In this document: positions 44,325-52,733 of the stretch, piece by piece
How positions within the stretch are numbered: the first letter of the stretch is position 1
Layout: every line of letters begins with the position of its first letter
Source of the DNA: Streptomyces radicis
GTDB lineage: Bacteria > Actinomycetota > Actinomycetes > Streptomycetales > Streptomycetaceae
Assembly: GCF_003626575.1 (NCBI RefSeq)
Contig: NZ_RBDY01000022.1
Location: 1-64,000, forward strand
Direction of reading: 5' to 3'
Length of the DNA: 64,000 nucleotides
Notes under the pieces: model-generated
What the model saw: the letters and a program-made list of their open reading frames with translations, nothing else
Told to the model about the DNA's origin: nothing
Database searches by the model: none
Program-made: the position numbers and the translations under genes

Positions 44325-46102
44325 TCGGCGTCAGGCCGCCGGAGTACGACCCGGCGTCCACGGAGCACGCGACCACCCTGCCGGTGGCCGGGCGTGAGAC
44401 CGTGCGCACCTATGCGCGGGAGCTGCTGCGGCGGCACCGGCGGGGCTTCACGACGCTCATGGTGATCAACGCCGTGGCGGTGGGCGCCTCGATGGTGGGC
44501 CCCTATCTGCTGGGCGGTGTGGTCCAGGACCTGGCCGACGGGGAGCGGGACCTGGACATCGGCCGCACGATAGCCCTGTTCGCCGCGGCGCTCGTGGTGC
44601 AGGCGTTCTTCGTACGGATGGTGCGGCTGCGCGGGGCCGTGCTCGGCGAGCGGATGCTGGCCGATCTGCGGGAGGACTTCCTGGTCCGCTCGGTGGGCCT
44701 GCCCCCCGGCGTGCTGGAACGGGCCGGGACGGGCGACCTGCTGGCCCGGGTCAACACGGATGTGGACCGGCTGGCCAAGGCGATGCGCGAGGCCGTGCCG
44801 CAGATGTCCATCGCCGTGGTGTGGGCGGGGCTGCTGCTCGGCGGCATCGTGGTCACGGCGCCCGCGCTCGGCCTCGCCGTGCTGATCGCCGTCCCGCCGA
44901 TGTACGTCGTCTGCCGGTGGTACTTCCGGCGGGCGGGTGCCGGATACCGGTCGGAGGCGGCGGGCTACGCGGCGGTGGCCGCGGCGCTCGCGGAGACGGT
45001 GGACGCCGGGCGGACGATCGAGGCGCACCGGCTCGAGGGGCAGCGGGTCCGGCTCTCGGACCGGCGGGTGAAGGAGTGGACGGCCTGGGAGCGGTACACG
45101 CTCTGGCTGCGGTCGATCCTGATCCCGGCCATCAACGTCTACCACGCGCTCATCCTCAGCGGCGTGCTGCTGATCGGCGGCTCGTTCGTCCTCCAGGGGT
45201 GGATGACGGTGGGCCAGCTGACCACCGGGGCGCTGCTGTCCCAGATGCTGGTCGAGCCGGTCGGGATGATCCTGCGGTGGCTGGACGAGCTCCAGGTCGC
45301 CCAGGTGTCGCTGGCGCGTCTGGTGGGCGTGCGGGAGGTGGAGGACGACGCGGGCGACGCGTCGCTGTCGCCCGATGGCCGCGAGCTGACGGCCGAACAG
45401 GTGCACTTCGGCTACCTGGCGGGCCGGGACGTGCTGCACGAGGTGTCCCTCGATGTGGCGCCCGGCACGCGGATGGCGCTGGTCGGGCCCTCGGGCGCGG
45501 GCAAGTCGACGCTGGGGCGGCTGCTGGCGGGGATCTACGCCCCGCGCACCGGCGAGGTGACGCTGGGCGGGGCGCGGCTCGCGGGGATGGCGGCCGAGCG
45601 GGTCAGGGAGCAGGTGGCGCTGGTGAACCAGGAGCACCACGTGTTCGTCGGGCCGCTGCGCGACAATCTCCTGCTGGCCGCGCCGGGCGCCACCGACGCG
45701 GAGCTGTGGGCGGCGCTGGCGGCGGTCGACGCGGACGACTGGGCGCGTGATCTGCCCGACGGTCTCGACAGCGAGGTCGGCTCCGGTGCGCTGAGCGTGT
45801 CCCCGGCGCAGGCCCAGCAGATCGCGCTGGCCCGGCTGGTGCTCGCGGATCCCCACACGCTGGTGCTCGACGAGGCGACGTCGCTGCTCGACCCGCGGGC
45901 GGCCCGTCACCTGGAGCGCTCGCTGGCGCGGGTGCTCGAGGGCAGAACGGTGATCGCCATCGCCCACCGGCTGCACACGGCGCACGACGCCGATGTGATC
46001 GCGGTGGTCGAGGACGGCCGCATCAGCGAGCTGGGCAGCCATGACGAGCTGGTGGCGGCGGACGGCGCCTACGCGGCGCTGTGGCGCTCCTGGCACGGCT
46101 GA
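44321..46102 (+). CDS. ABC exporter half-transporter, degenerate signature
   Basis: The 593-residue partner of the preceding gene. The membrane domain covers about residues 40-330. The nucleotide-binding domain has canonical Walker A GPSGAGKST (Lys395), Walker B LVLDEATS (Glu518) and switch His549 (IAHRLH). Its signature is broken: LSVSPAQAQQIALARL (from residue 491) instead of LSGGQ. The defects are complementary to those of the first subunit, so the heterodimer should keep exactly one complete ATPase site, as in known asymmetric exporters such as TM287/288 or BmrCD. The start overlaps the upstream stop in ATGA. It converges on the next gene 39 bp away. Confidence 0.92.
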   Translation: MIGVRPPEYDPASTEHATTLPVAGRETVRTYARELLRRHRRGFTTLMVINAVAVGASMVGPYLLGGVVQDLADGERDLDIGRTIALFAAALVVQAFFVRMVRLRGAVLGERMLADLREDFLVRSVGLPPGVLERAGTGDLLARVNTDVDRLAKAMREAVPQMSIAVVWAGLLLGGIVVTAPALGLAVLIAVPPMYVVCRWYFRRAGAGYRSEAAGYAAVAAALAETVDAGRTIEAHRLEGQRVRLSDRRVKEWTAWERYTLWLRSILIPAINVYHALILSGVLLIGGSFVLQGWMTVGQLTTGALLSQMLVEPVGMILRWLDELQVAQVSLARLVGVREVEDDAGDASLSPDGRELTAEQVHFGYLAGRDVLHEVSLDVAPGTRMALVGPSGAGKSTLGRLLAGIYAPRTGEVTLGGARLAGMAAERVREQVALVNQEHHVFVGPLRDNLLLAAPGATDAELWAALAAVDADDWARDLPDGLDSEVGSGALSVSPAQAQQIALARLVLADPHTLVLDEATSLLDPRAARHLERSLARVLEGRTVIAIAHRLHTAHDADVIAVVEDGRISELGSHDELVAADGAYAALWRSWHG

Positions 46103-46141
46103 CGCGCCGCTTCCCCGCCACCGGCTCGGTCGGCGGCGTGG

Positions 46142-46930
46142 TCAGGCCGCGAGCACGACGGCCCCCACGCCGCTGGCCGCGCCTATCAGCATGAAGGCGG
46201 GCATCAGCACCCTGCTCTCCACCCAGGCCCCCGCGCGGAAGCGCATGAACCGGGGCGGCCCCGCCGGGTACCAGCGGCGGCCCGCTATCGAGAGGGGCCA
46301 GAACATCGGGCAGCCGGAGACCGTGATGGCGTCGCCCAGCGTGTGGACGATCGATCCCAGCACGATGGGCAACCCGATCCACAGGTAGGGCTCGCCCTCG
46401 AACAGCCAGTCCGAGCCGTTCCCCGGCCGGTCGAGGAAGTCGGCGAGCAGCCAGGCGCTGGTGGCGCCGAGCATCCACACCAGGACGTCGCTGGAGACCC
46501 GGGCCATGCGCCACAGCAGGCCCTCGACGGCGAGCACCATGTGGATGAACAGCGTCACCAGGACCGCCCAACGGCCCCAGGCGACCGCGGCGAAGGAGAA
46601 TCCGGCACCCAGCATGACGGCCCATATCCAGGTGTGGGTCAGGGTGCGGTGCCCCCCGGTGCGGCGCCGGTCGCGCCGTCCGCGGGTGGCGTTGTAGACG
46701 GTCTCGGAGAGCTTGTCGATCAACCCGGCCAGCAACCTCGAGACAGGCCCGAACGCCCGGGAGATCGTGGCCGACTTGTGATCAAGATCCGGGGCGAGCG
46801 CCGCCCCGGCGCAGATCAGCGCCCCGGCGAGGAGCACCTGCCATGGCATGGGGCTGTCCAGTGCGGCGGCGGCCGCGCCCACGCCCAACCAGGCCATCGC
46901 TCCGGACAGTGAGTGCGCCGGTCCCATCAT
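46142..46930 (-). CDS. DUF457 (YdjM-like) membrane-bound metal-dependent hydrolase family protein
   Basis: The 262-residue membrane protein has several hydrophobic helices. MMGPAHSLSGAMAWLGVG at the N-terminus, the early LAPDLDHKSATISR motif (Asp/His cluster) and HRTLTHTWIWAV in the first third are the conserved putative metal-ligand motifs of the DUF457/YdjM family. GSIVHTLGDAIT is a third conserved His/Asp site. The family is loosely linked to envelope or stress functions; the reaction is not established. The ATG at 46930 follows GGGCGGAG; a second ATG is the next codon. Confidence 0.85.
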   Translation of the reverse strand: MMGPAHSLSGAMAWLGVGAAAAALDSPMPWQVLLAGALICAGAALAPDLDHKSATISRAFGPVSRLLAGLIDKLSETVYNATRGRRDRRRTGGHRTLTHTWIWAVMLGAGFSFAAVAWGRWAVLVTLFIHMVLAVEGLLWRMARVSSDVLVWMLGATSAWLLADFLDRPGNGSDWLFEGEPYLWIGLPIVLGSIVHTLGDAITVSGCPMFWPLSIAGRRWYPAGPPRFMRFRAGAWVESRVLMPAFMLIGAASGVGAVVLAA

Positions 46931-47050
46931 GGCTCCGCCCCGTTCTCGCAACGCTGTTGAGTGTCCGTCGGCCGCACAGCGTAGCCTCCGGCGATCTTCG
47001 GATGTCGGGGCGGCTCCCGTGGAGGCGGTGGCAGCGGGCAGTATGGAGCG

Positions 47051-49564
47051 GTGACCCTCATCGATCAGATGCCGACGGACAGCGACCCCGATGCCCTTTT
47101 CGACGCCTTCGCGTCGTGGGCGGCCGAGCGGGGAATCTCCCTGTATCCCGCTCAGGAGGAGGCGCTGATCGAGGTGGTCTCGGGCGCGAACGTCATCCTG
47201 TCCACGCCCACAGGGTCGGGCAAGTCCCTGGTGGCGGCGGGCGCGCACTTCGCCGCGCTGGCCCGGGACGAGGTGACGTTCTACACGGCGCCGATCAAGG
47301 CCCTGGTCTCCGAGAAGTTCTTCGATCTGTGCAAGCTGTTCGGCACGGAGAACGTCGGGATGCTCACCGGTGACGCTTCGGTCAACGCGGACGCCCCGGT
47401 GATCTGCTGCACCGCGGAGGTGCTGGCGTCGATCGCGCTGCGGGACGGGGCACAGGCGGACATCGGCCAGGTGGTGATGGATGAGTTCCACTTCTACGCC
47501 GAGCCCGACCGGGGCTGGGCGTGGCAGATCCCGCTGCTCGAGCTGCCACAGGCGCAGTTCGTGCTCATGTCCGCGACGCTGGGCGATGTGGCGCGCTTCG
47601 AGGAGGATCTGACGCGTCGCACGGGGCGGCCGACGACGGTGGTGCGCTCCGCCACCCGCCCGGTGCCGCTGAGCTACGAGTACCGTACGACGGCGCTGAC
47701 CGAGACGCTGACGGAGCTGCTCGAGACCCGTCAATCGCCGGTGTACATCGTGCACTTCACCCAGGCGCAGGCGGTCGAGCGCGCGCAGGCCCTGATGAGC
47801 ATCAACATGTGCACGCGGCAGGAGAAGGACGAGATCGCCGCCCTCATCGGGAACTTCCGCTTCACCACGCGCTTCGGCCGGAACCTCAGCCGCTATGTCA
47901 GACACGGCATCGGGGTGCATCACGCGGGGATGCTGCCGAAGTACCGGCGGCTGGTGGAGAAGCTGGCGCAGGCCGGGCTGCTGAAGGTGATCTGCGGCAC
48001 CGACACCCTGGGCGTCGGCGTCAACGTGCCCATCAGAACCGTGCTGTTCACCGCGCTCAGCAAGTATGACGGGAGCCGGGTGCGGGTGCTGCGCGCGCGG
48101 GAGTTCCACCAGATCGCGGGGCGGGCGGGGCGGGCGGGCTTCGACACGTCCGGGTTCGTGGTGGCACAGGCGCCCGACCATGTGGTGGAGAACGAGAAGG
48201 CGCTGGCGAAGGCCGGTGACGATCCCAAGAAGCGGCGGAAGGTGGTGCGGAAGAAGCCGCCCGAGGGCTTCGTCAACTGGGGCGAGGAGACCTTCCAGCG
48301 GCTCATCGGCGCCGAGCCCGAGCAGCTGACGTCGCGCTTCCGCGTGACGCACACGATGCTGCTGTCCATCATCGCCCGCCCGGGCAACGCCTTCGACGCC
48401 ATGCGGCGGCTGCTCGAGGACAACCACGAGCCGCGCAGGCAGCAGCTGCGCCACATCAGGCGGGCCATCGCCATCTATCGCTCGCTGCTCGACGGCGGCA
48501 TCGTCGAGCGACTCGACGAGCCGGACAGCCAGGGCCGCATCGTGCGGCTGACGGTCGATCTCCAGGCCGACTTCGCCCTCAACCAGCCGCTGTCGACGTT
48601 CGCCCTCGCGGCGTTCGAGCTGCTCGATCCCGCCTCTCCTTCCTATGCGCTGGACATGGTCTCGGTGGTGGAGTCCACGCTCGACGATCCGCGGCAGATC
48701 CTGGCCGCCCAGCAGAACAAGGCGCGTGGCGAGGCCGTCGCCGCGATGAAGGCGGAGGGCGTGGAGTACGAGGAGCGGATGGAGCGGCTGATGGACATCA
48801 GCCACCCCCGTCCGCTGGACGAGCTGCTGTTCCACGCGTTCGGTCTCTACCGCAAGAGCCATCCCTGGGTGGGTGATCATCCTCTCTCCCCCAAGTCGGT
48901 GGTCCGGGACATGTACGAGCGGGCGATGACGTTCTCGGAGCTCGTCTCGTACTACGAGCTGGCGCGTACCGAGGGCATCGTGCTGCGCTATCTGGCGAGC
49001 GCCTACAAGGCGTTGGAGCACACGGTGCCGGAGGATCTCAAGTCGGAGGACTTCCAGGACATCACCGCCTGGCTGGGCGAGCTGGTCCGCCAGGTCGACT
49101 CCAGCCTGCTCGACGAGTGGGAGCAGCTGGCGAACCCGGAGACGGAGGACGCCACCGAGGCACAGGACCGCGCCGATCAGGTGCGGCCGGTGACGGCCAA
49201 CGCGCGCGCCTTCAGGGTGCTGGTGCGCAACGCGCTCTTCCGCCGGGTGGAGCTGGCCGCCCTCGACCGGGTCGACGAGCTGGGCGAGCTCGACGGCGAG
49301 TCCGGCTGGGACGCCGACGCCTGGGCGGAGGCGATGGACGCCTACTGGCAGGAGTACGACGAGCTGGGCACGGGGCCCGACGCGCGTGGCCCGCGGCTCC
49401 TCCGGATCGAGGAGCGCCCCGAGGACGGCCTGTGGCGGGTGCGGCAGACCTTCGCGGATCCCGCGGGGGACCACGACTGGGGCATCTCGGCCGAGGTCGA
49501 TCTGACCGCGTCCGACGCGGAGGGCCGCGCGGTGCTCAAGGTCGTCGACGTCGGCCAGCTGTGA
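47051..49564 (+). CDS. Ski2-like DEAD/DEAH-box helicase (DUF3516 C-terminal region)
   Basis: The 837-residue superfamily 2 helicase has Walker A STPTGSGKS (residues 51-59), motif Ia TAPIKALVSEKF, DEFH-type motif II (VVMDEFHF, near 143), motif III MSATLGD and motif VI QIAGRAGRAGF. The C-terminal ~400 residues lack known nuclease or helicase motifs and correspond to the actinobacterial DUF3516 extension. Likely roles are RNA or DNA unwinding; substrate unknown. The GTG at 47051 has GGAG too close (2 bases), so the ATG at 47069 is a possible alternative. It is a single gene between a divergent DUF457 gene and a convergent one. Confidence 0.92.
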   Translation: MTLIDQMPTDSDPDALFDAFASWAAERGISLYPAQEEALIEVVSGANVILSTPTGSGKSLVAAGAHFAALARDEVTFYTAPIKALVSEKFFDLCKLFGTENVGMLTGDASVNADAPVICCTAEVLASIALRDGAQADIGQVVMDEFHFYAEPDRGWAWQIPLLELPQAQFVLMSATLGDVARFEEDLTRRTGRPTTVVRSATRPVPLSYEYRTTALTETLTELLETRQSPVYIVHFTQAQAVERAQALMSINMCTRQEKDEIAALIGNFRFTTRFGRNLSRYVRHGIGVHHAGMLPKYRRLVEKLAQAGLLKVICGTDTLGVGVNVPIRTVLFTALSKYDGSRVRVLRAREFHQIAGRAGRAGFDTSGFVVAQAPDHVVENEKALAKAGDDPKKRRKVVRKKPPEGFVNWGEETFQRLIGAEPEQLTSRFRVTHTMLLSIIARPGNAFDAMRRLLEDNHEPRRQQLRHIRRAIAIYRSLLDGGIVERLDEPDSQGRIVRLTVDLQADFALNQPLSTFALAAFELLDPASPSYALDMVSVVESTLDDPRQILAAQQNKARGEAVAAMKAEGVEYEERMERLMDISHPRPLDELLFHAFGLYRKSHPWVGDHPLSPKSVVRDMYERAMTFSELVSYYELARTEGIVLRYLASAYKALEHTVPEDLKSEDFQDITAWLGELVRQVDSSLLDEWEQLANPETEDATEAQDRADQVRPVTANARAFRVLVRNALFRRVELAALDRVDELGELDGESGWDADAWAEAMDAYWQEYDELGTGPDARGPRLLRIEERPEDGLWRVRQTFADPAGDHDWGISAEVDLTASDAEGRAVLKVVDVGQL

Positions 49565-49574
49565 GGCGCGGCGC

Positions 49575-50405
49575 TCATCCCTCGCGCGCCTCGGCCAGGG
49601 CGGCGCGCAGCCGCGTGCGATAGGCGCGGGCCTCCTCGGGATCGCTCGCGGTGAGCAACGCGCCGACGACATCGGCGTGCTCGGCGGCCAGCGGCGGGTC
49701 GATCAGTGGTGGGCGGAGGCGGCACAGCAGGGCGCGCTCGCCAGGGTCAGGGACGTCGAACGCCAGGGTGGGTGGCTCGAGGACGGCGGCGAAGGCGGCC
49801 GCCCGCTGCCAGGCGGTCGTGGCCTGCCGGACCAGCTGTGCGGTGCGGCGGTGCCGCCAGCGGCGTGGGCGGACATCCCTCCCGGCCGCCAGCGCGCGTC
49901 GCATCTCGTCGGGGACGGGCCCGCTGAGCAGCGCGGGGGACTCGCGGGCGAAGGTCTTCAACTCGGCCGCGACATACCGCCAGACGATCACCCGGTGGCG
50001 ATTCAGCCGGACGTCGACCGGGCTGAAGCAGCCGCAGCGGGCCAGCCGGGCGAGGCGGCCTGGCGCGATGCCCATCAGCCGGGCGCCGGCCGTCGCGTTC
50101 ACCAGGAGGGAGCGCTCCCTGAGGGCGGCGGGGAAGCCGTCGTCCGAGCGGAGCCTGTCGAGCTCGGAGCGCGGCACCTGGCGGCGCCAGGGGATGCGGG
50201 AGCCCACCGTGACCACCTGGCCGAGCCGGACGGCGGCGTCGAGCTCGGCGGGGCGCAGGCCCAGCTCCTGGGCCGCCCGGCGGACGGCGACGGACTCGCC
50301 CTGACGCCGGGCGGTCGCGGTCGTCGCGACCTGATGCGCGGCCGTCTGCGCGGTCGTCGCGGTCGTCATGGTCGTCGTCGCGGTGGTGGCGTGAGACGCG
50401 GACAT
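49575..50405 (-). CDS. DUF6397-like actinobacterial protein
   Basis: The 276-residue protein is known to me only as a Streptomyces conserved family (DUF6397, recalled and not verified). The N-terminus is Ala/Thr low-complexity (ATTATTTMTTATTAQTA). Two helix-turn-helix-like segments follow: VAVRRAAQELGLRPAELDAAVRLGQV and LLVNATAGARLMGIAPGRLARLARCG, each with a beta-wing-like continuation, reminiscent of excisionase/MerR-type DNA-binding folds. RHRVIVWRYVAAELKTFA looks like a third conserved block. A nucleic-acid-binding role is inference. GGGAGG lies six bases before the ATG. Confidence 0.8.
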   Translation of the reverse strand: MSASHATTATTTMTTATTAQTAAHQVATTATARRQGESVAVRRAAQELGLRPAELDAAVRLGQVVTVGSRIPWRRQVPRSELDRLRSDDGFPAALRERSLLVNATAGARLMGIAPGRLARLARCGCFSPVDVRLNRHRVIVWRYVAAELKTFARESPALLSGPVPDEMRRALAAGRDVRPRRWRHRRTAQLVRQATTAWQRAAAFAAVLEPPTLAFDVPDPGERALLCRLRPPLIDPPLAAEHADVVGALLTASDPEEARAYRTRLRAALAEAREG

Positions 50406-50516
50406 GGGATCCTCCCGAAGCAGCCCTGATCACTGTCAGTAATCAGAGTGCCACGAGATCCCGCCCTTCGCAACCCTCCGTAGTCAACTCTCACGGAAAG
50501 TGCTCGCGGGGAGCGA

Positions 50517-50909
50517 TCAGGAGAGGTCCCTGGCCGCCAGTCCCATGTGCTCGCCCACCTTGTTCACCAGGAGGGTCATCTCATAGCCGACCTGCCCGAT
50601 GTCCGCGTCGGCGCCGGCCAGCACGCACAGGCAGCTGCCGTCTCCCGCGGCCGTGACGAAGAGGACGCCGTCGTCGAACTCGATCATGGTCTGCCGGACG
50701 TCCCCGGCCTTGAAGTGCTCCCCGACCCCCTTGGCAAGGCTGTGCAGCCCCGAGGCGACGGCGGCCAGGTGCTCGGCGCTGCTGCGCTTGAGCCCTCGAC
50801 TCACCGACGTGACCAATCCGTCGCTCGACAGCAGCAGAACGTGCCGCACACGCGGCAGCCGTTGCGCCAGATCGTCCAGCAGCCAGTCAAGCGTGGTGCT
50901 CAGTGCCAT
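50517..50909 (-). CDS. Roadblock/LC7-domain protein (MglB-like)
   Basis: The 130-residue protein has a roadblock fold: LDWLLDDLAQRLPRVRHVLLLSSDGL, then LAAVASGLHSLAKGVGEHF, a central beta-sheet (QTMIEFDDGVLFVTAAGDGSCLCVLAG, in parts) and a final helix. Such proteins regulate small Ras-like GTPases. In Streptomyces they usually lie in conservons beside a sensor kinase, DUF742 protein and GTPase. None of these is adjacent, so this is an orphan copy. The ATG at 50909 was preferred over an upstream start because the family begins there and a GGGGGAG ribosome site precedes it. Confidence 0.88.
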   Translation of the reverse strand: MALSTTLDWLLDDLAQRLPRVRHVLLLSSDGLVTSVSRGLKRSSAEHLAAVASGLHSLAKGVGEHFKAGDVRQTMIEFDDGVLFVTAAGDGSCLCVLAGADADIGQVGYEMTLLVNKVGEHMGLAARDLS

Positions 50910-51072
50910 CCCCAGCTCCCCCTTCTCGTAAGGCGACTGCTGTGTCAGCCTTCCCCAGGAAGAGGCTGTGGGCAACCACCTGTGCGGTACCGCTATCCGG
51001 AAGGGACGGTACCGTTTCATCCGGTGAGCTGAGCCACCGGGTCGAACATGAGGGCGCGGCCCCCCGGAAAAA

Positions 51073-51255
51073 TCAGCGACCGAGCTCCTTGCGCCCGACC
51101 CGTCGCAGCCGCCTTCGCTGGGCGGGGTCGAGCAGGAGATAGGCCGCCGCCGGGACGCCGAGCATCACCAGGGCCGCGATCCAGAAGTTCGTCAGGATCC
51201 ACAGCACCAGGCCAACGGCCACCCCGCCGACGGCGATCTTCGCACCACGGGACAT
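51073..51255 (-). CDS. Small membrane protein, function unknown
   Basis: The 60-residue protein has two adjacent hydrophobic helices (IAVGGVAVGLVLWILTNFWIAA and LVMLGVPAAAYLLL) and a basic tail (QRRRLRRVGRKELGR). It is not recognised. A strong ribosome site (GGAGGAGG, eight bases before the ATG) and clean start support a real gene. It lies 187 bp downstream of the desaturase on the same strand and may be co-transcribed. Confidence 0.75.
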   Translation of the reverse strand: MSRGAKIAVGGVAVGLVLWILTNFWIAALVMLGVPAAAYLLLDPAQRRRLRRVGRKELGR

Positions 51256-51442
51256 GGTCGACACCTCCTCCTGTAGGGCGGCAGGGGCGCCGCCCGATGA
51301 ATGAACGTCCGCCCCCGCGATTCCGTTCCGTGGTGAATCGTCCCGGCGGATCCCCGACCCGGACCGCCGGTCCTCCCCCCGTGTCGCCCCCTGTCGCCCC
51401 CTGTCGATCTCGCGGTCGCCCCTGCCGCGCCCCGCTCGCGCC

Positions 51443-52513
51443 TCAGTCCTGCCGCAGCGGCTCGCCCACGTCGTACATGTGGCGCAGCGCCTGGCGGTAG
51501 GAGTCGACGAGCCCGGTCTCGGCGTAGGACAGGCCGTTCTCCTCGCAGTAGCGCTGGACCGTGGGCCGGGCATGCCGCAGGTTCGGGCGCGGCATGTTGG
51601 GGAAGAGGTGGTGCTCGATCTGGTAGTTGAGCCCGCCCATCATCCAGTCGGTGACGAAGCCGCCGCGGACGTTGCGCGACGTGAGGACCTGGCGCCGCAG
51701 GTGGCCCCAGCGCTGCTCGGCGTCCGGGTCGGGCATCTCCATGCCCTTGTGGTTGGGCGCGAAGACGCAGCCGAGGTGGAGCCCGAAGAGCATGTGGTGG
51801 ATCAGCGCGAACAGCACGGCCTTGCCGGGCGACATGGCGACGGCGAGCAGCGTGACGTACGCGACGAGGTTCACGGCGAGCAGCGTGATCTCCGTGGCGC
51901 GGGCGCGGCCCTGGCGCTCCCAGCCCTCCCTGGAGAAGACCATGCGGAAGCTGGCGACCTTCAGCGCGAAGCCCTCGAGGAGCAGCAGCGGGAAGAACAG
52001 CCACGCCTGGTTGCGGGTGAGCCAGCGGTAGACGCCCTCGCGCTTCTCGGCCTGCATCTGCGTCCAGACCAGGACGCCCTCGCCGACGTCGGGGTCCTTG
52101 TCGACGTGGTTCGGGTTGGCGTGGTGCCGGTTGTGCTTGTCGTTCCACCACGCGGAGCTCATGCCGAGCAGGAGATTGCCGTGCCACAGGCCGAGCAGGC
52201 GGTTCGTGCGCCGCGTCGAGGCGATCTGGGAGTGGCCCGCGTCATGGCCGAAGAACGCCGTGCGCGTCGAGAACAGCGCCAGCGGAACGGCCAGCAGGAG
52301 GTTCCACCACGAGTCGCCGACCAGCAGGATCCCGACCACGAGCGCGGCGAGCACCACGGAGTTGAACACGATACCCGCCGTGTACCAGCCAAAGCGCCGG
52401 TGAAGGAGGGATTGCCCCTTTATCTCCCGTAGGAGCGGGGAGAATTCGTCCGCGGGCTTGTCCCGTTGGCGCGGAGGAGCGGTAACGGCGACATCGGCTG
52501 AAGCCTGGGGCAT
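51443..52513 (-). CDS. Membrane fatty acid desaturase
   Basis: The 356-residue integral membrane di-iron desaturase inserts a double bond into acyl lipids. All three His boxes are present: HDAGH (90-94), HNRHH (127-131) and QIEHH near residue 302. The QxxHH form is typical of linoleoyl-CoA/front-end-type desaturases, but no cytochrome b5 domain is fused, so a separate ferredoxin or similar donor is needed. Two hydrophobic hairpins (NSVVLAALVVGILLVG, LFFPLLLLEGFAL) match family topology. GGAGAG precedes the ATG. It is a single gene, probably for membrane fluidity; regiochemistry cannot be read from sequence. Confidence 0.92.
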   Translation of the reverse strand: MPQASADVAVTAPPRQRDKPADEFSPLLREIKGQSLLHRRFGWYTAGIVFNSVVLAALVVGILLVGDSWWNLLLAVPLALFSTRTAFFGHDAGHSQIASTRRTNRLLGLWHGNLLLGMSSAWWNDKHNRHHANPNHVDKDPDVGEGVLVWTQMQAEKREGVYRWLTRNQAWLFFPLLLLEGFALKVASFRMVFSREGWERQGRARATEITLLAVNLVAYVTLLAVAMSPGKAVLFALIHHMLFGLHLGCVFAPNHKGMEMPDPDAEQRWGHLRRQVLTSRNVRGGFVTDWMMGGLNYQIEHHLFPNMPRPNLRHARPTVQRYCEENGLSYAETGLVDSYRQALRHMYDVGEPLRQD

Positions 52514-52733
52514 GGTCTCTCCGGGATGGGTCGGTGGATCCGTCCCCTGAAACCTAGAAAGCGCGCCCCCGGCTGCGCCATGGCCGCAGCACCCGACTTG
52601 GGGGTGTACTCAGCCCCCCTAAAAATGTGCCCATTGGCCCCACTTCCTCACCACCATTTCCGGAACGCCCCCCTCCTGAGGTATCCTCGGCCGCCGCCCC
52701 TGGCTAGTCAAGTTTGAGGAGCGCGTCAGAGCC

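Noticed and set aside
50517..50909. Roadblock protein considered as part of a conservon
   Set aside because: No sensor kinase, DUF742 protein or small GTPase gene is adjacent on either side.
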